From NCBI RefSeq assembly GCF_040954835.1, contig NC_090703.1, forward strand, positions 9,667,001 to 9,731,000: a DNA stretch of 64,000 nt, read 5' to 3'. How positions within the stretch are numbered: the stretch's first letter is position 1; each line of letters starts with the position of its first letter. The DNA is from Lepisosteus oculatus (Eukaryota; Chordata; Actinopteri; Semionotiformes; Lepisosteidae). The notes under the pieces were generated by a model, which did not search any database, was not told the DNA's origin, and saw nothing but the letters and a program-made list of their open reading frames with translations. Positions 39,101 to 50,788 of this stretch are shown piece after piece. The position numbers were made by a program, and so were the translations under genes.

Positions 39101-40558
39101 TCCCTTCCTCCGTGGACTGTCCATTCTCAGTGCAGTTTACAGACGATGGGAGTTATGAGCTGATGTAAAGTGGTTTTAATTAGTACACGGGTCACTGAAG
39201 CCTACTTAATATCTCAGAGCAGTGGTTTGGTGTTCCTTTTTTGTCCTAGGGACTAGCTTATACCTTACAAATAAGCTTGTTACTTTTTATTATTGTCATG
39301 CATCAAAGCTATTAATTAATTTATAATATTTTAAATAGTGAGGCACTTAAATTAACATAAGCCCTTCAGATGAAAATGCTGAGGATTAATTATGGTATTG
39401 TGCACACAGAAGGATATTCATGTAAAAATACATTATAAACTAACCAAGCCCCTTCTAATCATTACCTTTAGCTAGGTTGAGCAGTATGAAAGATGTGTTG
39501 TCTGAGTGCTGTAGTTCATGCAGCATTGGAGGAGGGCTGGGAGTGGCAGACAGACTGACAGGCCGGTGAGGTTGCAGCTGGACCACGAGAGGCTCCCTCT
39601 CATTCTCATACTCTGACAGAGAGGGAGAAGCTGCATGGCTCAGACTGGTGTCTGCAGATAGACATGAAGAGCATCATCCAATTCATCAAAGGAAGAGGAG
39701 AATCAACCAAGCACAAAAACTTAGACTGCATGCATGGTTTCCTTTGGTCTGAGGAATTGTTTGATTCAATCCAGCAACTGCCTTCGCTGACTTACTGTAC
39801 ATACATTAGGTCTAAATATCTAGCATACTCCAGTGTTAAGATGCCAAAATGTACACAGCGATGAATGAACTAGGGCCCGACACTCACAATTATACACTTG
39901 TTCAAAAACTATTTTAGTTTATATATTTTAGTCACGTTATACATACATCTGTACTTATATACACTACACACTCTACGGTCTGTGGAAATACTTGTAAGGC
40001 TACAAATTACTAAAAATTGAATTTGTTTAACACATCAATTAGATTTTACTCTTTACCTGTTAACTGCAACTGGCTACATAAAGAGCTCTCTGTTGTTGGA
40101 AGGAGATGCAGACAGGTGTCTTTGGGATCAGACTCCTCCAGCCCCTGCCCCAGTGGAATAGAGGCGTTCTGCACAAACTCAACCAGCAGCTGGGACAGTA
40201 AAAATGGTTAAAACATTGTCAAAGTGCTGAAAGAGGTGAACTATTCCCTATCTGCTTACTTTAAATATTTTAAATGACAGCTGAATAACGTTAATTGCCA
40301 ATATCCAATCGAAAAATTAAGCGCAGATGGTTATAAAATTTTTATCGGCGTGGATCAGCAGAACATTCTGTAAATGATCTTCTGTTCTGTTCCTATACAG
40401 TTAACATGTGAAGCACAGACATTGGTGACTTTAGGTGTTGTCATATTTACATCTGCAGATGTGGTGTGTAGACAGACAATCTATTTTGTAGGAAGAATTA
40501 TGATTTTTTCTTCACTTCTACATACCTCAGGCTTGGAGTCCAGTTCATCAGAGAGCAT
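36133..40558 (-). CDS. znf410: Zinc finger protein 410 (ZNF410), 10 coding exons
   Basis: Coding exons in transcript order: 40558-40526, 40189-40057, 39651-39466, 38622-38440, 38163-38004, 37788-37607, 37399-37310, 37109-36987, 36767-36633, 36254-36133. Total 1,347 nt, 448 aa. ZNF410 is a nuclear DNA-binding factor known in mammals for a very narrow target set, chiefly clustered sites at CHD4. The protein starts [11 protein letters not shown] like the human one. Five C2H2 fingers lie from residue 209 to about 350: [40 protein letters not shown] and CSICGKTF. They are joined by KNDR, NGEKP, TGEKP and SGEKP linkers. The first four have the four-residue CX4C spacing, the last CX2C. The tail [14 protein letters not shown] matches the human C-terminal region. 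The first coding exon begins with an acceptor at 40576, so 5' UTR exons lie upstream. The gene is intact. Confidence 0.97.
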
Positions 40559-41935
40559 GGATTCAACCTTGGAGATCTGCAATAAAATATGAAAATGTCT
40601 TGACTCCAAAAAAGAATAATTTTTCAGACACTAAAAATACAGTTTTAGGTTTCTTATTTTCAATTCTGTAGAGATAGATGCAAATATACCCTCTCTAACT
40701 TCTTACAATTCAAATTAATCCATTCAGACTTCTCCAAGAAAGTTTTTTATCTACCTTTTTTCTTAATGATCTTAAAAACAGATTTTTAATTAACATTAAA
40801 AGAGATCATTTAAAATCTACACGAATTACCAAAATAAAATCCTTTTCATGTGGTCATGGATTGGAGGTAGTCTTTCTTATCCTTAGTTTCATCTGCCTGT
40901 TGTCATAACTAAACAGGGAGACAACAATTAAAAAATAATTAAAGAATTTGTATTAATGTTGTTAAGTAGACAGTGGTGGAAAACACAGACATTTCACACT
41001 ATAACATTTTTACTTTAATTCACAAAGCAAACAATTGCAATCGATTGGACTAAAGCAGAATATTTTCCTGTCTTGGCCTTTATTCCAACATAACTTTTAA
41101 TTTTACCAATCGAGCTTAAGCGGTTTCCTGCTCTTAGGACTTAGTCATATTAATAATCTCCTTTATTTTTACATTTCCCAAAATATATAGCAAGAATAAC
41201 TCTGTTACAAGTTGCTCTACTTCAGCTTTCTTAACGACTCTTCTCATCAATTAATCATATGTTATCAGACACTGAACGTAAGCCCATAGGTTAAATTCAA
41301 CCAAGTGTCTAAAACAGGAAGGCTACATTACAGGAGAACTGAGACATGTTCCATGCTAAGTTCTCGTCTTGTTCTACAATTCAAGCACCGAAATATTCCT
41401 GAAAACTACAAGCAAACAAATCAATTTAAATGTTCGATAACCCAAACTCAGAAGTTTCCAAATGAAACATTATTCATGCGAGAACAACTAGGCGACCTTT
41501 TTTTAATCATTCCTGCCAAATAGAAAAATAGGTTTACGGCAAAAAGTAAAAGGAGGAAAAGTTAGGTTTAATATTTATTTTGAAACTTTTTACAGAAATA
41601 ATATACGAATACTGCACTTTACATAAAAATTACTAGTGTAGTTATTTCCACAAATAGCAAGTGGAACAACGCAGTAAGTGGAGCATTGTTTTAAAATTCT
41701 TAGTATTTGTAAATAATACTTAAATATCGTTAAGTTAACTAAACGTAGCACTGATTCTTGCTAAGCTAATATGAATATCATAAACATACTAACTAACGGT
41801 AATTAATTGACAAAAGAGCCCGTACCAGGCCCATTTCCTTAAAAAAGGAATATCCGCCTGCATATGTCTTGTTTTGGTAACTACGTTCGTGATTTCTTTG
41901 AATTAGAAATCCCTGCAAAGCGTTTTTGACGATCT

Positions 41936-42110
41936 ACTCACACACTTTTTCTTGTTTTCAGGCTGCCTGCGTGTTTTTTCTTTGTTGTTTTCCGAAGTTT
42001 TCTGTTTTGCTAAATGTTCTTTTCCCCCTTTCTGTTTATACACAAACGTGTGTCAAATATTTCCCCTCTACGGGGGCCCGATTGGGACAAGCGACGGCGG
42101 CCTGAGCTTG
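41936..42110 (-). promoter_or_regulatory. znf410: Probable znf410 first noncoding exon and promoter
   Basis: A short CpG-containing, GC-richer stretch at 42,060-42,110 contains a CCAAT box on the minus strand (ATTGG at 42081-42085). A minus-strand GTGAGT donor lies at 41941-41936. A noncoding exon of about 100-150 nt spliced to 40576 would fit. The exon bases before that donor are not ideal, so this is tentative. Confidence 0.3.
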
Positions 42111-42865
42111 TTTTTTTAACAAACGTGTTTAACCAGTTGGTTTGTACTGTAGGTAGGCGCTAACAGCCTGTTTCAAAAACCACGGTAGGCAAATTCTTGG
42201 TAGCACCTGCATGACAGGAATGGGCATATTAGTCGTTGACTTTAAAATAATGATATGACAGAAATGTTAAACAGTAGAAAGGTTATTTTTTTATATATTT
42301 GTACACCGTAAATGGTCAGTACAATGGTTATCGTTCGTGTTCCGTTTAACATAGCTCTATGATGAAAAGGGCAGCATCGCAGATTTAATGTTATTGCCGC
42401 TGTTTCAGTTGTTAGCATTATAATATCCACCAATCTCTCAAGTACAGATTGAGAGATTAATGTCTTCCGTTTTCCATTGCAACCGCATAATAAAAATGTA
42501 CCAAATAATGCAATCTCTATTTTATTATAATTTCGTTAATTCAATATTCAGTAGTATTGAACTATGGGTAATTGGGCAAGGCGATCCAGAGTGTTTAAGG
42601 AAAAAACATAGTTCCCTTTACAAAGCCTAGAACTTCCACTGACTCACAGTTCGTCACTAGGAGTAAGAAGTTATATTAGGCTCCATCCTTCAAATGTGAG
42701 GATTAAAATTTTGAGGGCTTTTGAAAATGGTTCTGCTGGAGCTGTTACTGTTAAGTGGTTTTCTGCTTTATCTCTGTGACTGGCCTTAGACACAAGTCTG
42801 CTAGCAAAGTTCAATGTCTGTCCTGAGGAATAGATGACCACAGTGTTGCCACCATCTAGTGTAGC

Positions 42866-43338
42866 CCATGGTTTCCCAGTCCGGTTCTTGGGACCCTGTG
42901 TCCTCCAGTTTTTGTTCCAGCCTTAATTTTTAATCACAGGCTAATTGATTTCAATTTTCTACTTGAGGCATTCTTTTAAAATTTGATTTCAGCTCTTACA
43001 ACACTGAATTGGGATTCCTCTCAAACATTTTCCCTCATTCAGGCAGGTTAGCTCAAATGTAACCAAGTGGACCTCTGTATAAGGAAAACAAAACTCACAG
43101 TGGGAGTGTTTGATGTCTCATGCTCAACTGTGCCTGTTGGGCATTAACTTATCTCCTACTAAGACGTAGTAATAAGTGAGTAATAAAAAAGTTGAAGAGA
43201 GACAACATGGATTTCTGTAAACTAAGGTTGTTGGAACAAAACACTTCAATTCATTTGATGGGCACCAGCAATGAACAATTCAGCTGAAGTGAAAACCAGC
43301 AGATATAGGTTTCTCCCAGGACCTGGGCTGGATCCCTG
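42866..43338. mobile_element. Inverted-repeat MITE-like element, copy A
   Basis: The left end reads 'ccatggtttcccagtccgg' followed by 'ttcttgggacc' and 'ccagtttttgttccagc'. The right end, reverse-complemented, reads 'cagggatccagcccaggtcc' followed by 'tgggag' and 'tgctggttttcacttcagc'. The two are diverged inverted repeats of about 60 bp of a type common in fish DNA. No coding sequence lies inside. A related element lies in ngb intron 2. Confidence 0.6.
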
Positions 43339-43860
43339 TTCTGGTCTGATCTGATCTGCCCTGAGAGGCTAAACCAGGCTGGACCTCGGCAGTGCTGTGG
43401 TGGGAGACAAGAACTGCAGTGGTGAACCAGCAGGTGGCAGTCTTTTCTCTGGCCAGAATTTCTAGGTCAGTCCCCAATATGTCTTAATATGGGCACACTG
43501 CGCTGTTGGAGGTGCAGCCGTTCAGATGAAATGTTAGACTGGGACACCGATCACTTGATAATTATAGATGTCATTGTACTTCTGTAAGAGGGGTGTTAAC
43601 CCTGTTGTCCTGGCTAAATTCTGCTCTGGGCTTCCACAATCTGGCCTTCCAAAAGTTTAGCCTTAATTCAACGTGGTGAAATAATTTCTCTCCCTACTCT
43701 GCCTGATCGGTTGTGTAGTGGAGCTTCTGGTGCAAAATGGCTGCCTAGTGTCACAGAAAATCAGAGGTGGATGAAGTGTACTCCTTCCTGTAAAGTAAAT
43801 TGTGATCCTTCAGGATAAAAAGTTCTGTATGAATGTGATGAATTCTATTTATTATATCTA
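43337..43860 (+). mobile_element. 5S rRNA-derived SINE (SINE3-like)
   Basis: The head 'tctgatctgccctgagaggc' with 'taaaccaggctgg' and 'gctgtggtgggagac' follows the internal promoter part of 5S rRNA (TCTGATCTCGGAAGCTAAGC ... GGATGGGAGAC). The body has 'ccagcaggtggcag', 'cagatgaaatgttag', 'gaggggtgttaaccctg' and 'tgtcctggctaaattc', and the tail starts 'cctgtaaagt'. This is the order I know from fish 5S-derived SINEs. It is near full length but diverged, and it abuts the MITE on its left. From 43,861 to 44,560 I see nothing further. Confidence 0.7.
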
Positions 43861-44559
43861 GAAGTAAGATAAGCTTTGAAAAGCTCAGGATCTTCTGCAT
43901 TGATGATCTAATTTGGCAGCTTCCTCCGTAAACATTAAAATTAACTTTCTTTTCATTATTGGATTGATAGACTTCTGTCTAGCAGTTGTGAAAAAATATA
44001 TAATAAAATAACAATAAATATGAAGATTTTATGCATCTTATAATAGTAGTAGCATCAACCAAAGTGCCTTTGTTAGATATGCGATATCTACAGTCATATT
44101 CCTAATAAAAAAAAATAAAGCTGACAATGGCCTTTAATCAGAAACTATATCTTAAATAATAAAAGATAATAATGTTAATATGTTGCTTTGACCACTAACT
44201 TGGGTAAGCACAGAGAGGGATTTTATTGGGCCTGATTGTTGTTAATAGTATTGTAAAAGCCTTGTACATTAACAGTGCTTGAAGTCAGTGGTCATTTCTG
44301 GAACTAGTCTTTCAAGGAGAGCCAAACTGATTGAACTGTCATCACCTGCCAGTTTGACAACTGCCTGAAGGCAAAGTGGCTCGCCTTTCATCTGAGTTAT
44401 ATAATGTTCCATTTGAGCGTTAGAAGAGAAAGATCTTCAAAGAGACAAAAGAGAGTCCCCAGAAACAATAATTTGGTCATTTCAATAAATAATTTGCAGA
44501 ATTTTGTAACTGGGCAGTTTGCTGGATACAAATTTGCCCACCACAGCTGTAACCTTTGT

Positions 44560-45501
44560 GTTTCGGGGTGACAGGTATGGCCTGGCATTGGAATTTGGAA
44601 AGGAGAAACAAGACATCAGAGCATTGCAAATGCATAGGAGGGATCTCCTGGAGACCCTTTCCAAGGTGCAGTGGGAGATTCACCTCGCTGTTGGCCGAAA
44701 GGGTTCTGCTTCTTTTTTGAGCATCTTCGCCTAGCATCTCTCTTGGCGAAGCAGCTTTTGTCACACGCGGAAACAAACGCGGCCAAAGTTGCCGGAACAG
44801 GCTGACACGCCGGGAGGGTGTCAGTGCGTCTCGGCGCCAGGGGCCATGTGACAGTGGTCTCCTGTGCCGGCTGGGAGGGAGAGCAGGCAGTGCTGCCGCG
44901 AGCACAGGGCCAGAGCACAGTCTCCTGCAGGAGGAGCTGCAGACTGACAGATGCTCTGGGGAGGAAAAATCTCTCGCTGAAGACGGAACAAAGGCAGAGC
45001 GATAGAGAGGAAGGTAGCAGTCAGGCTGGCAGATAACACTGGGGCTGATCTCCCTCTGACTCTTGAGCCCGAGACAGACAGTGGGCAGCACTCCAAATCA
45101 GCCTCTAACATCTCTGAGAGGAGGGTTTTATTTTCCAACATTCACTGCCAAAGGTATAGTTCCATCTCTACACTGCAACCAGGGTTTAAAATTTAGAATA
45201 TGAGAAGAAAAATACTTTTGATCTAGCATTTTTCAATTAAACATTACTTTAATGTGGTATTTTCAAGGAAACTAGATGTACACTTTTCAACAATGAATCT
45301 GTGCTCTGTTATGCTTTAAAGATCAATATGATGGTTGCTGGAATAACAAGGTGTTTTGTTGTTTTCACAGAAAAACAAAAAATCCCTGAAGCTTTCTGCC
45401 AGAATATTATGGGTCTGGAAGCTGAAAGATCTTCTCAGATTCAGCGGCAAGTGGAGGAGAACTGAAGACACGGTGAGCTGAAATTCAGAAGCAACCTGAC
45501 G
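44560..45501 (+). promoter_or_regulatory. ngb: ngb promoter and 5' UTR region
   Basis: A GC- and CpG-rich block spans about 44,560-45,130, in contrast to the AT-rich flanks. A consensus-like donor (AAAG|GTATAG) ends a possible noncoding exon at 45153. An acceptor (TTTTCACAG) at 45370 would open the exon that carries the start codon at 45502. No TATA box is obvious. The noncoding exon is an inference from splice signals. Confidence 0.45.
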
Positions 45502-48500
45502 ATGGAGAAATTGACAGCGAAAGACAAGGAAATGATCAGAGACAGCTGGGAGAGACTCGGGAAGAACAAACTCACTCATGGGACCATCATGTTTACCAGG
45601 TACTTGTCCATATTCCAGACTGACAGGAACAGTCCTGGTTCATACTACACTGCAGGGACCAGCTTTGCACATCCACAGCTAGAGCAAATCTGGTATGCAT
45701 AATGTAAAGAGAACAAGTTTAAAGAAAGTGGTTTGATCATACCCCAAAAAACTATGTTGGACAGAGTTACACCATATAAAAGCCAGTTGCAGTGTTCCAA
45801 TGGACTGCAGTCCAGAAACCATAACATATTTAAAAAAAAGCTAACCTCCTGTCTATTTAAAATACTACATTTTGACGAGAACCTTCCTAAATGCACACAA
45901 CTGATTTTGTGTTTGAGCCTTACAACTGCTTATCTCTTAAAATGTGTTCTTTTGTAGATGTGCTTACTTACTGTACAGTGTAAGATTGTGGAAATGCTTT
46001 TTTAAATCTTTCTATGGATATCGGAATGAGGTATTGTCATATATTCTTTGTACAATGTCCAATATCTCTTTCTTTCACATTTAACATATGGGCTGCGAAG
46101 ACCCACAGGTGGAGAATTGACAGACAGATAACAGAAGGATATGACAGTTGTAGGAGCAGCTTTGTGAAAGAGTTTACTATAATGTGTTGTTATGCTCCCT
46201 TGGCTAGCATTCAGAATTCCAGTCTGAGGCTCAAAACTGGCATTTTCTACATTCGAAATGGGTTTCTGATTAGAAGAGTATTTTTCTGTTTTATAGAGGT
46301 AATTTTATCAGTGTGCCAAATAGTCTCCTTACGGTTTTTAGTAGGAAAATCGAACAGTATTGACAGTTTTGTTAGAGTGCTAGCATAGAAAATAAATTGG
46401 GTAGAAGTGAGCTAAGAAAAAAAATCCTTTCTTGGATTTCAGGCGTAGCATTGTATTGATTAGAAGTTAGTTGTGATCGTGAGAGGAATCAGGTTTTATC
46501 TGGTCCCTAGCCTAAGGACAATTTAGGCTGCTCTGGCCATTTCTTCTAGAGCCAAACCTATGAATGGCAGTCTAGCAATGACACACAGCTGTTTGTCATG
46601 TGTGTTAAACCAGGCTCGATCTAGGTATAGAGTATATTGGTAACTACTGTATTTAGAAAAAACAGAATTTGCAAGGGAGCTGCTTACCCTGTGAGTAGCT
46701 CTGGCATTTGCACATCTCATTTACTCCAAAGTAAAGGAGCAAAGAAGAGCTTGAGCGCAAAATGTAAAAGACTGCGACACTGCCTGCAGTTCACAAGGGA
46801 AGTAGCAGCAGCGATTTAAAATGAGACAGAATGAAGAAAGTTGCAAGAGGCCTGCACAGCCCAGACACTCCCCCACAGGCACACACAGGTTTCAGGCAGA
46901 GACATGGTGCAGCTGTACAGGAGCCGGAGGCTTTGCTCGTTGCTTGGCGACAGTGAGGTCCTCATTTATCTTCTGCTGCTGGAGGAGACGTGTGTGTTAG
47001 ACAGACAGCAACAAGTTGTCTTGCTGCGGTGAAATAATATTTTGTTGGATTTTGTCATGTGAACGGTGGGTCCGGGAGAAGGCTGTAGGATCTGTTTCCT
47101 TTGATGCAAAAACAATTCCCTACCTGAGATGAAATATTGATTATCTCACTTCAAAACCAGAACAACATTTAATTATGACTTGCAGAAGGAAATGGATGAG
47201 GAATGAAAGTGATTACAAGAGTACAGGGTATATCTGATTTAAGTTTTTGAATAGACTGCTACTGTACCTTCAGCTCTTCCTTTCTTAAACAAATATCCTG
47301 TACACACGTATGAATATCGATTCTCTCTGTATTTCACTGACAGGTTATTTGAGCTGGACCCAGAATTGCTCGGCCTGTTTCACTACAACACTCCCTACAG
47401 CTCACCCCAAGAGTGCTTGTCCAGCCCAGAATTTGTGGACCACATTAATAAGGTTTGGAATCTCATCCATGTCTTATCTGGTCTTACCTGTTACTGTACA
47501 GTATATAGAGCCATGGTTCCACGTTCTAGTCTGGGATATCCTCACACACCGAGTGGTTTTCGTTCCAGTTCAGCTTTACACCTTATTGAAGCCTTAATTG
47601 ACGTTACATGTTTCTTGATTCGTGAGTTGTTTCACTCCATTGTTTGAGTTTTTACTTGACTCATGAAATGGTAAAAAGGCAGACCCAACATGTGTAAGAG
47701 CTGAAAACAGTCAGTCAGTTCAAAGTCATCCTATTCTTAAGTCAATTAAGTGTTTTAAATTGAGTAAGTGGGAGCTTGGCAGGAAACAAAAACCGGCAGG
47801 TATGTGGGCCTCTGGGATCGTGATAGTGAACCCCTTATGTAAATCACTTCTCCAGCAGGACACACTCCCTGTGCTTAGCTCTGTGTGTTTATTACTGCTG
47901 CGCAAAGCTCATGGTTCCAGAGCTTAGTAAGCTTCACATAAAGGTACATGAAGATGAAAATGACTGCAATTCATTCAAAAATACTGAATCCTAGGTGGTT
48001 GCCATGAAAGTATATATTTCACTCAGAAAAGGAACCTATGATGATCAAAAGTAGCGAACCTCCCTGGGTACTAGCTCTTTTTAACAATATTTAATTTTCA
48101 TAAAACACATTCAAAAAGAAACTGGACTGGTTTTAGACTGCAAATGATAAATAATGAAGATGTTTTTATCTGAAAGCTGTTTGATGGTAGCCTCACCTCC
48201 CAGACCTTACCTGAATCCTCTGTGTCTCATTATCCAGGTGATGCTGGTGGTTGATGCAGCTGTCACTCACCTTGACAACCTGCATTCGCTTGAGGAATAC
48301 CTGGTGAACTTGGGAAGGAAACACCAAGCAGTTGGGGTCCAGACTCAGTCATTCGCTGTGAGTTAGAACTAGCGATACATAAATTTGCCGCTTGTTTCCT
48401 TATTGTGTTGAAAATCTGAAGTTAAATAATAAAAATCATTGTATGTGTCCCTTAAATTAGGCCTCCCTAAATTCATGCAAAAACACGCAGTCCCATCCCT

Positions 48501-49609
48501 CTGAATCCCACAAAGTGAAAATACTGTATTAGAGTCCTCCTGCCCCCTGCAGGAGTGAGTGTCCTCCTTTACATTGTCAGGCCCAACTCTCCTCCCGCTC
48601 GGTGGGCACTGGCATTTCCACTGATAGCATGAGGTACAACCCTTCTGCTTGTTCCACTACATTACATTTATGTACACTAGTGTGATATAGCCCTCTTTAT
48701 GGGCATTGACCAAGAATGTCAGCTTACTGTAGCTTAAAGTCAGTATCTAAGATCCTGCAAACTGTTACCTTGCTGGTGTTATCAGTGTTCTTCCTCCATA
48801 ATGTCCAGGTAACCTGAGTGGTGTGGTTGTACAAAGCTGCAACGTACTGAACTCATTGTTCATGCTCTTCTACAGCTCCGCTACACAGAGTGATTATTCA
48901 TCACTGTAGCTCTGTGCGTGACCGGGGATAGTTATCAGGAAACACTGCTCTAGTTTAGCTTGTTTTCTGTTCTGACCCAGGGGCATCACTTGGGGGAGGT
49001 ACAGTATAAGGACATCTATCCCCCACCCCCAAACCCTCCATGGTGGCCCCCGAAGGGCAAATTGTAACACTGAGTCCTCCGAAAGCCTATTTGGAAATGC
49101 AAAGCTGGGGGGGGACGCAGATATCAGCCCTCTCCTGAAATGGGAGCCCATCCTTAGCTAGGAGACACAAGGGGAACCAGAAGCAAGTTGCAAAAGGAAA
49201 GAAGGGAAGACTCATAACATGATCTGTGGCCTCTTCCCCAGACAACTGGTTGTGCATAATTCTGTTTTGGTAGCAGCTGAGTGGCTGCAAACCAGTGTAC
49301 AGGTTTTCAAAATGTCAACAAAGGGCAACAGATTCCTCTAAATGAGCATGCATGACTACAATGGGATGTGGAAGCTAATCGCCATGGGGTAGGGGTAGTC
49401 GGTGCTGCAGTGCCCGCTCGCCGGTAACCCCCTCCCTCTTGTGTTTGTGCCCGGAGGCCGTTGGGGAGTCTCTGCTCTACATGCTGGAGCGCAGCCTGGG
49501 GCCGGCGTACACCTCCACCCTCCGCCATGCCTGGCTCACGCTCTACAGCGTCGTCGTGGAGGCGATGAGCAGCGGCTGGACCAAAAACGGCAAGAGCCAG
49601 ACCGACTGA
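45502..49609 (+). CDS. ngb: Neuroglobin, 4 coding exons
   Basis: Exons 45502-45599, 47344-47452, 48238-48357 and 49457-49609 give 480 nt and 159 aa (human 151). Neuroglobin is a six-coordinate haem protein of neurons and retina that binds O2, CO and NO. The distal His66 (FVDHINK) and proximal His98 (LGRKHQAV) correspond to human His64 and His96. The introns fall after residue 32 (phase 2), 69 (phase 0) and 109 (phase 0), the B12.2/E11.0/G7.0 positions typical of neuroglobin. The C-terminus KNGKSQTD is a fish-type extension. The only cysteine is Cys57 (human Cys55). The position of human Cys46 is changed and one residue is lost from the CD loop, and human Cys120 is Ser. A MITE lies in intron 2, and intron 1 (1.7 kb) is the longest. 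Confidence 0.97.
47508..47835. mobile_element. Inverted-repeat MITE-like element, copy B, in ngb intron 2
   Basis: The left end 'gagccatggttccacgttct' with 'gagtggttttcgttccag' pairs with the reverse complement of the right end, 'taaggggttcactatcacg' with 'gccggtttttgtttcctgcc'. It shares end wording with the element at 42866-43338. There is no coding content. It starts 55 bp downstream of ngb exon 2. Confidence 0.55.
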
Positions 49610-49982
49610 GGGGCAGAGAGGGCTTGAGATGCAGCCGCCTCACGCTAGTGGGGCGCGTCGGTGTCTGTCAGTCCCTCTGACTCGTGTGTTAGGGGGCCCT
49701 GTGGGGGCCTGGGTTAGATTGACCATGCTGAGCCGCACAAGGTGTTGTCTTTATCTGCTCCGGCAAGGTGACACTGTGGCAATGGACACACGATGGGTAG
49801 TGATCAGAATTAGACACATCTGTAGAGATAACCAGGGGAAGCAGATGATGATTCGCTTCATGTCAGTGTAAGAAATGAGTCTATGTTTCAGTCTCTGAAC
49901 ACTTTTCAGTTAGAAAGTTTTGTCCTGCTGTAAATCAGCCAAGCTCTCTGGTTCTGAATTACTGAGAGAATGCTTTTATGAA

Positions 49983-50004
49983 AATAAATGGTAACATCAA
50001 TAAA
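49983..50004 (+). terminator. ngb: ngb poly(A) signals
   Basis: Two sense AATAAA hexamers at 49983-49988 and 49999-50004, about 380 nt after the stop codon. More AATAAA occur downstream (for example near 52,366 and 53,345), so longer 3' UTRs are possible. Confidence 0.5.
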
Positions 50005-50149
50005 AACAGCAAGGAGATACTAGGTCCCAGATACTGGAAAGAAGACATTAGAAGTCACTGTCCTAAGTGTTGTGATTTTTACTGTGAATACTGAGAATCA
50101 TGTTTAAAATGTATATTTTTTTCCATGTAGAGAAAGGTTTAACATACTG

Positions 50150-50788
50150 TATATTGCCCTTGAATAGTGTTGGGACAGCAAAGTCGAAGCCATTATTTGG
50201 CCTTTGCGGTCAAGCAGTATGTATATTCAAATATGAGATCGACATAAATAGTAAGCATAATATACATTGGGGTGGAACCCAAGAGATCATAAGTATTAGG
50301 ACACATTCAATTAAACCATATTTCCGGTTGTCAGCCAGTATTTGAATGCATATCCCATTGAGACAATAACCGCATGAGGTATGTGCTGCACTGAGCTTAC
50401 CAAACCCCTTTGTGTAACCATTGAGATGCTTTGCCAAGCCTTTGTTGGATCCACTTCGGGTTTTTGCCTTTCCTTGAGCTGTTATGACTTAATTCAATTC
50501 ATTTTTGGATCATTGTCATGTTGCATGGAACTGGCTTGCTCATCTTTATTGACAATCTTACTAATAATGGCAGCAGTAGAATGAATTATATTAACAGATC
50601 TATTTTGTCAGCTTATGTACAAAACAAATGCTTCCATGCATGCATGGAATTACCTTATAATACCCTATACTCATGTGCATTATATAGTACTTTTCATTCA
50701 AATAAATCTTGTGATCACAAATACAAATTTATTGAAAAATAAGAGTTCTGACTTTGCTGTTCCAACTTTTTTGGAATGCACTCTATAT
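50150..50788 (-). mobile_element. Short Tc1/mariner-type DNA transposon fossil
   Basis: The inverted ends share GTTGGGACAGCAAAGTC (50169-50185) and GTTGGAACAGCAAAGTC (complement of 50750-50766), 16 of 17 bases. TA-rich bases flank the outer ends, as expected for TA-target elements. On the minus strand near 50,526-50,503 the sequence encodes MQHDNDPK, the catalytic DNDP motif of Tc1-like transposases, followed soon by a stop. At about 640 bp it is shorter than a full Tc1 element (1.2-1.6 kb) and non-functional. Confidence 0.7.

Noticed and set aside
43337-43450. 5S rRNA gene
   Set aside because: The 5S-like part is diverged and fused to the SINE body; no intact 5S gene is present.
44477-45091. 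Longest uninterrupted open frame in this spacer (204 codons, minus strand)
   Set aside because: It lies in the GC-rich ngb promoter, has biased Ser/Pro/Arg/Leu content, no family resemblance and no splice context. Stop codons are rare in such DNA by chance.
46936-46951. RFX-like GTTGCTTGGCGAC in ngb intron 1
   Set aside because: Too degenerate and without supporting context.
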